Assembly: GCA_031548435.1 (NCBI GenBank)
Contig: JAVBRA010000012.1
Location: 1 to 64,000, forward strand
Length of the DNA stretch: 64,000 nt
Direction: 5' to 3'
DNA from: JAVBRA01 sp031548435
GTDB lineage: Bacteria; Bacteroidota; Bacteroidia; Bacteroidales; Rikenellaceae
Each line of letters begins with the position of its first letter. Position 1 is the stretch's first letter. Under the pieces are notes generated by a model, which did no database searches, was not told the DNA's origin, and saw only the letters and a list, made by a program, of their open reading frames with translations. The translations under genes were made by a program, and so were the position numbers. Shown one piece after another: positions 8,368-16,861 of this stretch.

Positions 8368-10035
8368 ATGATCGATTGGATCGCCAATTTATTCACCGCG
8401 CACGGCATTGCACAGTCGATACTGGTGCTGGCGCTGGTTATCGCCACCGGCATGATGCTGGGCAAAATCAAGATCGCCGGCATATCGTTCGGTGTCACAT
8501 GGATCCTGTTCGTGGGCATCGCGTTCAGCCATTTCGGCGTCACCATCGACGAACACGTGCTCCATTTCGTCAAGGAATTCGGCCTGATCCTGTTCGTCTA
8601 TTCGGTGGGTTTGCAGGTGGGACCGTCGTTTTTCTCCTCGTTCAAGAAAGGAGGACTTACGCTCAACATGCTGGCCATGGGCATCGTGTTGCTGGGCGTG
8701 GTCACCACCTATATCATCTACGTGGTGACGGGACTGCCCATCACCACCATGGTGGGCATCCTCTCCGGGGCGGTGACCAACACGCCCGGACTCGGGGCCG
8801 CGCAACAGGCCTACACCGACATGACCGGCGCCAACGACCCGACCATCGCGTTGGGGTATGCCGTGGCCTACCCGCTGGGGGTGGTGGGCATCATCGCCTC
8901 GATCATACTGGTGCGGGCCATTTTCCGCGTCAATATGGACAAGGAGAACGCCGCCGTGCAGTCGAAGCAGAAAGAGAACCTCGACGAGGCGCAACGCATA
9001 TCGGTGCTGGTGAGCAATCCGGCCATTTTCGGGATGTCGATCAAAGACGCCATGAAACTCGTGGGCAAAAGCTTCATCATATCGCGCGTGTGCGACACGG
9101 GCAACCACATCCACCTGGCCGGGGCGGGCACCCGGATCGAGAAAGAGTACAAGCTGCTGATCGTCGGGCGTAAGAGGGATATCCGCTCGATCGTCGTTTT
9201 TTTCGGCCAGGAGATCGACATGCCGCTGGTCGAGTGGGAGAAGATGGAAGGCGAACTGATCCTGCGCAAAGCGGTCGTCACCAAGCCCCGCATCAACGGC
9301 AAGAGCCTGAGTGAACTGAAATTGGGATCCATGTTCAACGCAACGGTGACTCGCGTCACCCGTGCCGGGGTCGATCTGGTGGCCACCCCCGACCTGCACT
9401 TGCAGATCGGCGACCGGGTGACGCTGGTGGGCTCCGAGCAAGCCGTGGAAATGGCGTCGAAACTGCTCGGCGACTCGGTCAAGCACCTGCGCGAACCGAA
9501 CCTGATCGCTTTTTTCATCGGCATCACCCTGGGCGTGCTGCTGGGCAGCATTCCGTTCGTGTTCCCGGGTGTTCCCCAACCCATCAAGCTGGGGCTGGCG
9601 GGCGGCCCGCTGATCGTGGCCATCCTGCTGAGCCGCTTCGGCCCGCAGTACAAACTGATCACCTACACCACCACCAGCGCCAACTTGATGCTGCGCGAGA
9701 TCGGCATCGCGTTGTTCCTGGCCTGCGTGGGATTGGGCGCAGGGTCGGGCTTTGTCGAGACGATTGTGAACGGGGGCGCCATCTGGATCGCATACGGCTT
9801 CATCATCACGGTAGTACCGTTGTTGCTGATCGGCATCATCGGGCGCCTGTTCTACAAGCTCAACTACTTTACGCTCATGGGCTTGATGGCCGGAAGCACC
9901 ACCGACCCGCCGGCGCTGGCCTACGCCAATTCGGCCGCCGGAAACGGGATGCCCGCCGTCAGTTACGCCACGGTCTATCCGCTGACCATGTTCCTGCGGG
10001 TGCTCACGGCGCAGCTGCTGATATTGTTTGCGTAA
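8368..10035 (+). CDS. AspT/YidE/YbjL-type membrane antiporter with two RCK_C (TrkA-C) domains
   Basis: 555 aa. Two membrane blocks of about five TM helices (residues about 10-200 and 375-555) flank a cytoplasmic centre with two TrkA-C-like segments (ISVLVSNPAIFG to KRDIRSIVVFFGQ, and EGELILRKAVVTKPRINGKSL to GDRVTLVGSEQAV). This is the architecture of the aspartate:alanine exchanger family and of E. coli YidE/YbjL. Conserved helix-breaking stretches include LSGAVTNTPGLGAAQQA and LMAGSTTDPPALAYAN, near-repeats of each other in the two halves. The real substrate is unknown; amino- or dicarboxylic acid exchange is the family precedent. Monocistronic, with its own terminator. Confidence 0.88.
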   Translation: MIDWIANLFTAHGIAQSILVLALVIATGMMLGKIKIAGISFGVTWILFVGIAFSHFGVTIDEHVLHFVKEFGLILFVYSVGLQVGPSFFSSFKKGGLTLNMLAMGIVLLGVVTTYIIYVVTGLPITTMVGILSGAVTNTPGLGAAQQAYTDMTGANDPTIALGYAVAYPLGVVGIIASIILVRAIFRVNMDKENAAVQSKQKENLDEAQRISVLVSNPAIFGMSIKDAMKLVGKSFIISRVCDTGNHIHLAGAGTRIEKEYKLLIVGRKRDIRSIVVFFGQEIDMPLVEWEKMEGELILRKAVVTKPRINGKSLSELKLGSMFNATVTRVTRAGVDLVATPDLHLQIGDRVTLVGSEQAVEMASKLLGDSVKHLREPNLIAFFIGITLGVLLGSIPFVFPGVPQPIKLGLAGGPLIVAILLSRFGPQYKLITYTTTSANLMLREIGIALFLACVGLGAGSGFVETIVNGGAIWIAYGFIITVVPLLLIGIIGRLFYKLNYFTLMGLMAGSTTDPPALAYANSAAGNGMPAVSYATVYPLTMFLRVLTAQLLILFA

Positions 10036-10046
10036 AGAACGATAAA

Positions 10047-10088
10047 AAAACAGCGAGGGACGGAAGATCTTCCGTCCCTCGCTGTTTT
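10047..10088. terminator. Bidirectional terminator after the transporter gene
   Basis: Perfect 19-bp inverted repeat (10047-10065 and 10070-10088) around a GATC loop, ending in TTTT on the plus strand and TTTT on the minus strand. It lies 12 nt after the transporter stop and 42 nt beyond the stop of the opposing gene at 10130. Confidence 0.9.
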
Positions 10089-10129
10089 ATCAGCAAAATC
10101 ATTGCAGACGCATTTTACGTCTCGTAACG

Positions 10130-10732
10130 CTATTCAGGATTTATCCGGGGTGAGTTCGTATTGTCCTTCGGGGTAACTATGACCCGGTCGAACGGCGGCG
10201 ACTCCGGCCAGTACTCGGCTTCCACCACGATCATCGCATCGCCGTTCATATACTTCCGGTTGATCATGTAGATCTTCTGGCTGTTGATGATCTCCTTCAT
10301 CTTCGCCTCGAACTGCGCCTGCGTCGCACCGGCGATGAACACATCCCAGTCGATCCAGTTCACGTTGTTGAGCAATGATCGGTCTTCCATGCGCGTGGAG
10401 TGATTGACAAACGCCTTATCTTCCGGATCGTAAGGTTGTTCGTGAACAAATCTGTATTTCAATTTCTTGTCGGCAGGAGATTTAAATCGATAAAAAAACA
10501 ATGACATATAATGTTCATATGTTGAAAATCCTCCCTTCTCTTCAATCCCATTCATCCAATCATGCTCACAATACCCCGGGATCAGCGAGGTGAACACGAT
10601 ATAGATCTCCGTGGGCTTCTCCTCCACGGCAAGGCAGCACTCATCGTCCGGCATCGCGCGAATACCCTCCTGCGCCAAGGCTGTAGCGACCGACAACAAG
10701 ACGATCCAAACTATCAACATTGCTTTTTTCAT
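10130..10732 (-). CDS. Exported protein of unknown function
   Basis: 200 aa. A signal peptide (MKKAMLIVWIVLLSVATALA, cleavage before QEG) indicates export; there is no lipobox and no further TM helix. The mature part has one Cys pair (DDECCLAV) and is rich in aromatic and charged residues; I recognise no family. It stands alone between the transporter terminator and the M23 peptidase gene, on the same strand as the latter. Its coding sequence is visibly more A/T-rich than its neighbours, which may point to recent acquisition. Real-gene status rests on the signal peptide and the long uninterrupted frame. Confidence 0.65.
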   Translation of the reverse strand: MKKAMLIVWIVLLSVATALAQEGIRAMPDDECCLAVEEKPTEIYIVFTSLIPGYCEHDWMNGIEEKGGFSTYEHYMSLFFYRFKSPADKKLKYRFVHEQPYDPEDKAFVNHSTRMEDRSLLNNVNWIDWDVFIAGATQAQFEAKMKEIINSQKIYMINRKYMNGDAMIVVEAEYWPESPPFDRVIVTPKDNTNSPRINPE

Positions 10733-10804
10733 AGGCCCGAAACAAGAGCGGTTACACTACGAATATAATGCAATGGATTCAAAAATACAACGGAAGCATC
10801 TATT

Positions 10805-12508
10805 TTACCAGATATAATTTCCGTTAAACACCGCCGTGTTGCCTTTGGCGTCGGTGGCAGTCACCTTCACCTGATGGGTCTTGCCTTTCTCGAAGCGGGT
10901 GTAATCGAACGTATGGGTGATGGTACGGCTCTTCAGGTCGTAGTCGAACAGGGCCCATTTGCCGTCGATGGTCGCCTCCCAGGCCGAGATGCCGGAAAAG
11001 TTGTCGCTGATGGTGAATGCCAGGTTGCCGCGCGAGGCGATGTTGCTCCCGGAGGCCGATACCGCGGCGATGACGGGCGGGGTGTTGTCGACGGCAATGT
11101 AATAGGTGCCGAACAAGCGCGAAGTGCCCACCACCCGGCCGTTTTTGTATTCGCCTCCGGCAGTCGACTTGTTGCCCGCCGGGTCGATGTAGCCCAACAG
11201 CGCCTTGCCGCGCAGGTTTTCGGGCACCTCATCGGCCTTGATGCTGATGGTCAGCGCCAATTGCAACGGAGTGGCCGGGTCGCCGATGCGGTAAGCGGGC
11301 GAGTAGCCGCCCGCGGGAACGGCCCCCTCCGACATCCGGAACAGCGCCGACTCGTAGAGCGCCCATTTGGGAATGGTCACCGAAAGCTTATCGCCGATGG
11401 TGCCGGTGTAGGCCGCCGCCCAATAGACGGCCGCCGCGTCCGAATCGCCCTCCACCCGGGCTTTCGCTCCGGCCTTGGCGGTAAAGGTCAGGGTCGACTT
11501 GTTGCCCGTTTCGTCGTAAACGTCCGTGGCGACGGCATGCGTCCCGGTGTCGGCGAGCCGGATCACCCCGCGGCCCGTCACGCCGCTGTAAAACGGCAGC
11601 GGGTTGTTGGGCGAGAGGTAGCAACGGATCACGTCGTTGGCAACCTTCTTCGATTCGCCGTAAAGCAGGAACGTGTTCACGAACCGCGTTTGGTCGAACG
11701 CGAACTTGTTGAGGGCGAAGCTGAAATTGGTGGCGCCGTCGATTTTCTGCTCCATCGCATAGATGCCCATGCGGTTCTGGGTGTTGTTCTGGCGGTCGGT
11801 CACCTCGTAGGCCAGGTAGCAGGGATACGGCAGGCTGACCGTTTCCGCGACTTTATACACCCCGTCGGAGCCGCCGGTCGGTTTATAGGTGGCGGCCACC
11901 CGGTGCACCGGCACGTTTTTGATGGTGTCGATGGCCACAACATATAGCGTAAGGATCTGCGGCGGCAAGGTATCGTCGATCTTCATGAAGCCAGTCTTGG
12001 AGATGCAGGAGGCCCACTGGTTCTGATCGCGGATCTCGAAATGGAGGTGCGCCCCGCCCGACGAGCCGCTGTTGCCCGAATAGCCGATCAGTTCCTGCCG
12101 TTTGACCGGGAAGGCCGCGGCCCCGGGATAGAGATCGACCGCGAACGACCGGCGGCGGTACTGTTCGGCCTGCACATACTCGGCGATTTTGCCCTCGAAG
12201 CGTTCGAGGTGGGCGTAGACCGACGTGGCCCCGTTCGGATGCTGCACATAAAGCGCTTTGCCGAAACCCGACGGCGACACGAAAATGCGGCTGACGTACC
12301 CCCCTTCGATGGAGTAGACTTTTTTGCCGGTGACTCCGCCCGTTTTCATGTCCCATCCCGAATGGAAATGATTATCGCGGATTTCGGCGAAGTTCGACGA
12401 AAGGACGATGGGGATGTCCAGCGGCATGGCGTAGGTGTCGCACTTGATCTGCGCGGCAGTGGTCAGTTGCAGGGCGCACAGCATGGCGCCGATAAAGAGT
12501 TTTTTCAT
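10805..12508 (-). CDS. Secreted M23 (LytM-type) peptidase with C-terminal beta domain
   Basis: 567 aa with a signal peptide (cleavage near residue 19). Residues about 40-160 are the M23 zinc endopeptidase: HSGWD supplies the first His/Asp (H49, D53), YAH gives the catalytic His (H99) and HLHFEIR completes the HxH (H154, H156). All metal and catalytic positions appear intact, so it should be active, presumably cleaving peptide cross-bridges in peptidoglycan. The remaining 400 residues form beta-rich repeats, with segments such as ISDNFSGISAWEATIDG that resemble Ig-like domains. Transcribed alone; a dispersed repeat copy lies upstream. Confidence 0.88.
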   Translation of the reverse strand: MKKLFIGAMLCALQLTTAAQIKCDTYAMPLDIPIVLSSNFAEIRDNHFHSGWDMKTGGVTGKKVYSIEGGYVSRIFVSPSGFGKALYVQHPNGATSVYAHLERFEGKIAEYVQAEQYRRRSFAVDLYPGAAAFPVKRQELIGYSGNSGSSGGAHLHFEIRDQNQWASCISKTGFMKIDDTLPPQILTLYVVAIDTIKNVPVHRVAATYKPTGGSDGVYKVAETVSLPYPCYLAYEVTDRQNNTQNRMGIYAMEQKIDGATNFSFALNKFAFDQTRFVNTFLLYGESKKVANDVIRCYLSPNNPLPFYSGVTGRGVIRLADTGTHAVATDVYDETGNKSTLTFTAKAGAKARVEGDSDAAAVYWAAAYTGTIGDKLSVTIPKWALYESALFRMSEGAVPAGGYSPAYRIGDPATPLQLALTISIKADEVPENLRGKALLGYIDPAGNKSTAGGEYKNGRVVGTSRLFGTYYIAVDNTPPVIAAVSASGSNIASRGNLAFTISDNFSGISAWEATIDGKWALFDYDLKSRTITHTFDYTRFEKGKTHQVKVTATDAKGNTAVFNGNYIW

Positions 12509-12571
12509 TACACTATCACTTTTATGACTTTCTGGATTCGTTCAGACGATCGATTCATTAATCATGTTGAA

Positions 12572-12826
12572 GAGCGTGTGCCCGATGAGCGCGGCCGAGC
12601 GCTCAACCCCGGGCCATATGAAATTCCACGGCCCGCAGGGGAAGGTTATTGGTCAGTTGCGTACCCACCGGGTGTTTGAGTAACAACCTTGTTGTTTATA
12701 AATGTTCCGGAGTGAAACAAAGTGTCCGATAACAAGTGAGCCTGTGGCTCCCCGTAGCCTTTTTATGGACTTTTCGGGCAATGACAAAAAGGATGGCCAC
12801 GCCGGCAGGCGAAATCAATCCATCGG
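12572..12826. repeat. Dispersed intergenic repeat, copy A
   Basis: About 255 bp. Landmarks in order: palindrome GAGCGCGGCCGAGCGCTC, GGGCCATATGAAATTCC, CCCGCAGGGGAAGG, CACCCACCGGGTGTTT (read as ACCCACCGGGTGTTT here), CCGATAACAAGTGAGCC, a T-run/A-run hairpin around GGGCAATGACAAAAAG, then GGCAGGCGAAATCAATCCAT. The same order of landmarks recurs at 14403, 19404 and 30982. Confidence 0.85.
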
Positions 12827-12895
12827 TTTTTCTGTCATCCTGAGCATTGTGAAAAATCGCCTCCATAACGAAGAAACGTATGTTTTTCCCATTCC

Positions 12896-12946
12896 ACTTT
12901 TTCATCAAGGAAAAAGTAGCCGAAAACAGAGGCGCCGCACGCTCCC
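12896..12946. repeat. Satellite module: hairpin plus 26-nt segment that recurs inverted
   Basis: ACTTTTTC (12896-12903), a 6-nt ATCAAG loop and GAAAAAGT (12910-12917) form a hairpin also present at 14848-14869 and, with one extra A, at 55538-55559. The following 26 nt (12921-12946) are the exact reverse complement of 14676-14701. Confidence 0.8.
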
Positions 12947-12981
12947 AAACGTGATAACCCGATGAGCCTTCCAACACGCAT

Positions 12982-13518
12982 TCAACGAGTTGATTCCCTC
13001 CGGGGCCGTTCTTCCCTGGGCGGTTCGGCCAGCACGGCATCCACCGTATCGCCGGCCGTTTCGTAGTCGTAGCCGCGCGAGAGGGCGAAGCGGACAAGGG
13101 TCGCCCGGAGTTTGTAATCGGTGTATTTCTCGCGATTCATGGTACGGAGTTTGGCGCGCAACTCGCGTTTGAGTTTGCGGGCGAACTCCTCGGGATCGGC
13201 CTGGGCCATCGCCTCATCGATGTACTCCTGGGGGATCTTTTTCTCGCGGAGCGTTGCGGCGATTTTGTAGGCCCCCCAGTGGCCGAAGTTCATTTTGTCG
13301 CGTACAAAGGCGTTGGCGTAGCGCCGCTGATCGATGTACTTCTCGTTCAGCATCAGCTCGATGATCCCGTCCCATTCGCTGCGGTCGACGCCCCAGCGGT
13401 AGAGCAGCTGCTCGGCATCATGCACCGATTTCTCGCTGCGGGCGCATTGGATCATGAGCGCCTCGACGGCCTCCTGACGGCTCTTTTTCTTCATTTTGTA
13501 GCGGCTTACCTCTTCCAT
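12982..13518 (-). CDS. recX: Regulatory protein RecX
   Basis: 178 aa of alpha-helical RecX repeats: SVHDAEQLLYRWGV, the second repeat ELMLNEKYIDQRRYANAFVRDK, WGAYKIAATLREKKIPQEYIDEAM and the third repeat ending in FALSRGYDYETAGDTVDAVL. RecX binds RecA filaments and limits recombinase activity. The ATG at 13518 overlaps the end of prmC by 13 nt; an alternative Met 8 codons in (13494) would start 12 nt past the prmC stop. The tail EEPRREERPRRESTR-like end is basic and variable. Coupled to prmC in one operon. Confidence 0.87.
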   Translation of the reverse strand: MEEVSRYKMKKKSRQEAVEALMIQCARSEKSVHDAEQLLYRWGVDRSEWDGIIELMLNEKYIDQRRYANAFVRDKMNFGHWGAYKIAATLREKKIPQEYIDEAMAQADPEEFARKLKRELRAKLRTMNREKYTDYKLRATLVRFALSRGYDYETAGDTVDAVLAEPPREERPRRESTR

Positions 13519-14345
13519 ACGGCTTTTATCATTCGGTCTTTATCATGTATGTCTTTACGCAGCTCAACGCCGCTGAACCCTTTGGCCTCAAGCAGGGCGA
13601 CGGTCTGCGGCCCGAAGCGTTCGTTGATCTCGAAAAACAGTTTCCCTCCCGGAACAAGCCCTCCCGCGGCGGCATGGCAAGCGATCGCCCCATAAAACGC
13701 AAGCGGATCGTCGTCGGGAACAAACAGTGCTTCACGGGGCTCATAATCAAGTACATTGCGCTCCATGCGCAACCGCTCCGACTCCGTGACATAGGGCGGA
13801 TTGCTTACAATCACGTCGTATGTCCCCGGAATTCCGTCGAACACATCCTGGCGGACAAAACGCACCCCCGTGCCGTGAAACGCATCGTTTTCACGCGCCA
13901 CCTCCAGCACCGTTTCAGAAACATCGGCCGCATCGACCCGCGCCTCCGGAAGTTCCGCCGCCAGCGACACGGCGATGATGCCACTGCCGGTGCCGATGTC
14001 CAGAATACGTTTGCAACGGCCGCAATCGGCTATGATCCACCGCACCAGTTCCTCTGTTTCGGGCCGGGGGATCAGCACCCCCTCGCGCACCGCGAACCGG
14101 CGCCCCATAAACCACGCCTGCCCCAACACATACTGCACCGGGCGGCCTTTCAGCAACTCGTCTGCCACGCGGTCGAAATCGCCGTTCGCTATAACCTCCG
14201 CGTCCGGATCGAGCGCGATATCCTGCCTTGCCAGCCCGAAAACGCACTCCAGCACCATCGCGGCGATCGAACGGGCCTCGCCGTGCGGATAGAGCGCGCA
14301 CAGCTGCGTGGAAAGCGATTTATAGAGTTGGCTCCGGGTGGACAT
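13506..14345 (-). CDS. prmC: Release factor glutamine methyltransferase (PrmC/HemK)
   Basis: 279 aa. It N5-methylates the Gln of the GGQ motif of RF1 and RF2 with SAM. Seen: an N-terminal helical domain, QYVLGQAWFMGRRFAV, the IPRPETEELV segment, SAM motif I ILDIGTGSGIIAVSLA (about residues 110-125), and the catalytic SNPPYVTESE motif that binds the target Gln. Followed by recX with a short overlap. The -7 box TATCTTTG at 14362-14369 on the same strand precedes the ATG by about 17 nt. Confidence 0.93.
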   Translation of the reverse strand: MSTRSQLYKSLSTQLCALYPHGEARSIAAMVLECVFGLARQDIALDPDAEVIANGDFDRVADELLKGRPVQYVLGQAWFMGRRFAVREGVLIPRPETEELVRWIIADCGRCKRILDIGTGSGIIAVSLAAELPEARVDAADVSETVLEVARENDAFHGTGVRFVRQDVFDGIPGTYDVIVSNPPYVTESERLRMERNVLDYEPREALFVPDDDPLAFYGAIACHAAAGGLVPGGKLFFEINERFGPQTVALLEAKGFSGVELRKDIHDKDRMIKAVWKR

Positions 14346-14361
14346 GGCGTTTTTAATTGAG

Positions 14362-14369
14362 CAAAGATA
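14362..14369 (-). promoter_or_regulatory. -7 promoter element for prmC-recX
   Basis: The minus strand reads TATCTTTG, matching TAnnTTTG, 17 nt upstream of the prmC ATG, so the 5' UTR would be very short. Confidence 0.6.
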
Positions 14370-14402
14370 ACCAAATTGATCGATTTTCTTAATCGCGATC
14401 GG

Positions 14403-14656
14403 GAGCGTGTACCCGATGAGCGCGGCCGAGCGCTCAGGTTCGGGCCATATGAAATTCCGCGGCCCGCAGGGGAAGGTTTCCGGTCAGTTGCGCACCCACC
14501 GGGTGTTTTTGAGCAACGACCTTTTTTCGCTCTCAAACATTCCTGAGTGTGGTGTGGTTCCCGATAACAAGTGAGCCTGTGGCTCCCCGCAGCCTTTTTG
14601 GTTCCTTTTTGGGCAATGACAAAAAGTCAGGTCCCGCTGGCAGGCGAAAAACGATG
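14403..14656. repeat. Dispersed intergenic repeat, copy B
   Basis: About 254 bp and, with copy D, the best preserved. It has GAGCGCGGCCGAGCGCTC, GGGCCATATGAAATTCCGC, GCACCCACCGGGTGTTTTTG, AACATTCCTGAGTGTGGTG, CCGATAACAAGTGAGCC, CTTTTTGGG/ATGACAAAAAG and GCTGGCAGGCGAAAA in the same order as the other copies. Confidence 0.88.
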
Positions 14657-14675
14657 GATTTTCTTAACCGCGATC

Positions 14676-14869
14676 GGGAGCGTGCGGCGCCTCTGTTTTC
14701 GTCCGGGCACCCGGTTAGGGTTTAGCCCGCGAAAAGGGCAAAGTCAACTCGGGCCCGGAGTGCAACGGAGGGATAGTTGACCTTTGACTCGCGGAGATAA
14801 ACCTTTAGCGGGTGGACGAAAACAGCAAGCGCCTTGATTTTTTGTCCACTTTTTCATCAAGGAAAAAGT
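14676..14869. repeat. Satellite module after copy B
   Basis: 14676-14701 is a perfect 26-nt inverted match to 12921-12946. At 14848-14869 the hairpin ACTTTTTC / ATCAAG / GAAAAAGT recurs. The two parts, close together near copy A, are separated by about 150 nt here. Confidence 0.75.
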
Positions 14870-14964
14870 GGGATGAAAATTCTTTCGATAATAAAGAACA
14901 TGATTGTCATCTTTTGCGAGGCTCAAAATGACAGATTAATCCATCGATTTACCCAACGATTTTC

Positions 14965-14972
14965 TATCTTTG
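14965..14972 (+). promoter_or_regulatory. -7 promoter element for ribD
   Basis: TATCTTTG, exact TAnnTTTG match, 19 nt before the ribD ATG at 14992. Confidence 0.6.
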
Positions 14973-14991
14973 TGTCAATCAACTCCGATCT

Positions 14992-16080
14992 ATGAGCGAC
15001 GAACAATATATGACCCAATGCCTGGATCTGGCATTAAAAGGAATGGGCGCCGCAGCGCCGAACCCGCTGGTGGGATGCGTGATCGTCCACAACGACACCG
15101 TCATCGGCCGGGGGGCGCACCTGATCTACGGGCAGGCGCATGCCGAAGTGAACGCCATCGACAGCGTCGCCGACCGTAGCCTGTTGCGGGACTCGACCCT
15201 GTACGTCAACCTCGAACCGTGCAGCCATTGGGGAAAAACGCCGCCATGCTGCGACCGGATCATCGCCGAGGGCATTCCGCGCGTGGTGGTGGGCATGATC
15301 GACCCGTTTGCGCAGGTGTGCGGACAAGGCATCTCAAGGTTGCGCGAGGCCGGGATCGACGTGGTGGTGGGCGTGCTGGGCGACCAATGCCGCGACCTCA
15401 ACCGGCGCTTCATCACATTCCAGACCCGGCTCAGGCCGTATGTCATCCTGAAATGGGCGCAGACAAGCGACGGCTACCTCGACAACAACCGCGACGCCTC
15501 GACCCCTCCCACCTGGATGACGGGCCCCGAATGCCGGAGACTCGTGCACCGGTGGCGCGGCGAGGAGGCCGCCATCATGGCGGGCACCAACACCGTGCTG
15601 CGCGACAACCCTTCGCTCACCGTGCGCGAGGTGCCGGGACGAAATCCCGCCCGAGTGGTGATCGACCGCAACCTGAGGTTGGACAACGGCTTCCGCATCT
15701 TCGACAACAACGCCAGAATTTTGTTCTATACCGATACCGGCAACGGCGGAAAGGCGCGCCAACTGCATCCTGCCGTCGAAGCCCATGAACTCGACTTCAG
15801 GCAGGAAATCCTGCCGCAACTGCTGGCCTCGCTCCACCGCGAGGGCATCCAGTCATTGATCGTGGAGGGGGGCGGACTGCTGCTGGCGTCGTTCATCGAA
15901 AGCCGGCTGTGGGACGAGGCGCGCGTCTTCACGGCCGGCATGACCGTCGCCGACCTCAAAGGCGGCCGTCCGACCCCGCCGTTGGGAACCAAAGCTCCGG
16001 CGCTCGACCAGGAGCCGGTCTCGGAACAACCCGTCGACGGCACGAAACTTGCCGTCTACCGGAACGAATACTCCCGTTAA
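14992..16080 (+). CDS. ribD: Bifunctional riboflavin biosynthesis deaminase/reductase RibD
   Basis: 362 aa, normal length. The N-terminal cytidine-deaminase-like domain carries HAE (H50, E52) and the zinc Cys pair C77 and C86 in PCSHWGKTPPC; it deaminates diaminohydroxyphosphoribosylaminopyrimidine. The C-terminal half (from about residue 148, RPYVILKWAQTSDGYL) is the NADPH reductase, with AGTNTVLRDNPSLTVR and SLIVEGGGLLLASFIE. Both active sites look complete. The gene stands apart from other riboflavin genes and is followed at 19 nt by a small membrane-protein gene, probably co-transcribed. Confidence 0.94.
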   Translation: MSDEQYMTQCLDLALKGMGAAAPNPLVGCVIVHNDTVIGRGAHLIYGQAHAEVNAIDSVADRSLLRDSTLYVNLEPCSHWGKTPPCCDRIIAEGIPRVVVGMIDPFAQVCGQGISRLREAGIDVVVGVLGDQCRDLNRRFITFQTRLRPYVILKWAQTSDGYLDNNRDASTPPTWMTGPECRRLVHRWRGEEAAIMAGTNTVLRDNPSLTVREVPGRNPARVVIDRNLRLDNGFRIFDNNARILFYTDTGNGGKARQLHPAVEAHELDFRQEILPQLLASLHREGIQSLIVEGGGLLLASFIESRLWDEARVFTAGMTVADLKGGRPTPPLGTKAPALDQEPVSEQPVDGTKLAVYRNEYSR

Positions 16081-16099
16081 AACCCTAAACGACAATGCC

Positions 16100-16321
16100 A
16101 TGAAAAAACTGATCCGCAACCTGTTGACAGCGGCCCGCCGCTACGGCATCCTCGATTTTGCCGTGTTCAAGCTGGCCCTTTTGCTCATCGGCATCGTGCT
16201 GGGGATGTACCTGCACGAATTTTTCTTCGGCCTGCGCTGGCTTGTATGGATACTGGCCGCAGTCAGCGTTGCATACATGTTGGCAAGAACCGTCCGCTGC
16301 TTCCCCGACCGCGACAAATGA
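16100..16321 (+). CDS. Small two-helix membrane protein
   Basis: 73 aa from the ATG at 16100; the frame is open upstream into ribD, but the Met with MKKLIRNLL fits a membrane protein start. Two hydrophobic segments (FAVFKLALLLIGIVLGMYL and LVWILAAVSVAYMLA) are separated by a short HEFFFGLRW loop, and a basic N-terminus suggests the N-in orientation. This resembles small Bacteroidetes membrane proteins without assigned function. It lies 19 nt after ribD and just before a terminator, so it is probably the last gene of that transcript. Confidence 0.7.
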   Translation: MKKLIRNLLTAARRYGILDFAVFKLALLLIGIVLGMYLHEFFFGLRWLVWILAAVSVAYMLARTVRCFPDRDK

Positions 16322-16346
16322 CCCCCACACGGGAAAGCCGAACAAA

Positions 16347-16381
16347 AAACATCCGCACCGGGAAACCCGGTGCGGATGTTT
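16347..16381. terminator. Bidirectional terminator after the ribD transcript
   Basis: Perfect 16-bp inverted repeat (16347-16362 and 16366-16381) with an AAA loop, flanked by A-run and T-run so that it can stop both the ribD unit and the opposing lipoprotein gene ending at 16400. Confidence 0.88.
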
Positions 16382-16399
16382 CTTATCACAGGCAACCGA

Positions 16400-16852
16400 T
16401 TAAAGCGGATCGGCGCTGAACGTCCCTTTGTAGCTGCCATTCAACTTCTTGCCGTTTGACAGGGTCACCTCGAAATGGCACTCGTATTGCCCATCGCCAT
16501 TCTTTCTGATGTAGGCGTTACCGCTTTTCACATTGTTCATATCGGTGCCATTGCCATAATATTGCTGATCCAGAACGCAATAGAAATTCCAATCGGAACC
16601 ATCTTCCCTCATCGTGTAAGACTTACCTAACTTACTGTCGGGGAGTTCGATGTCCATTCGATAAGAACCGGCAAAAAAACACAGACTCGTCGCCCCGTCC
16701 GAGACGAAATAATGAGCTTGGAAGACATTGGCTTTCTCTCCATCGACCGACAAGGTGTTTGTGTAGACATGAAGATCGATCGTGCCTTCGTTCTTCGTGC
16801 ACGATGTGGCCGCCACAAGCAGCACCGCCAGAGCGAAAAAAATCTTTTTCAT
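16400..16852 (-). CDS. Small lipoprotein of unknown function
   Basis: 150 aa from the Met at 16852 (an in-frame Met two codons upstream is possible). Signal peptide with lipobox AATSC, Cys18. The mature part is beta-rich (IDLHVYTNTLSVDG, GQYECHFEVTLSNGKKLNGSYKGTFS) and ends in a strand-turn-strand pattern common in small Bacteroidetes lipoproteins; no named family recognised. It starts 9 nt downstream of kdsD, so it is probably co-transcribed with it. A less GC-rich gene than its neighbours. Confidence 0.72.
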   Translation of the reverse strand: MKKIFFALAVLLVAATSCTKNEGTIDLHVYTNTLSVDGEKANVFQAHYFVSDGATSLCFFAGSYRMDIELPDSKLGKSYTMREDGSDWNFYCVLDQQYYGNGTDMNNVKSGNAYIRKNGDGQYECHFEVTLSNGKKLNGSYKGTFSADPL

Positions 16853-16861
16853 ATTCATTAT

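Larger units (their letters stand above)
12509..12981. other. Repeat-filled gap between the M23 peptidase gene and recX
   Basis: 473 nt without a gene. It holds dispersed repeat copy A (12572-12826), a hairpin (12896-12917) and a 26-nt segment (12921-12946) that recurs inverted at 14676-14701. Any promoter for the M23 gene should lie at 12510-12560 on the minus strand, but no good -7 box was found. Confidence 0.6.
14346..14991. other. Long divergent gap between prmC and ribD
   Basis: 646 nt with no gene. Contents from left to right: prmC promoter, dispersed repeat copy B (14403-14656), the inverted satellite segment (14676-14701), a stretch near 14715-14800 I cannot assign, the hairpin at 14848-14869, and the ribD promoter at 14965. 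Confidence 0.6.

Noticed and set aside
8389..9579. 396-aa open frame antisense to the AspT/YidE-type transporter gene
   Set aside because: His/Arg/Asp-rich composition with no domain; it is the mirror of a GC-rich coding sequence. The sense frame has clear membrane and RCK_C features.
12041..12679. 212-aa frame running from the M23 gene into repeat copy A
   Set aside because: The first part is antisense to the peptidase and the end is the repeat; no independent support.
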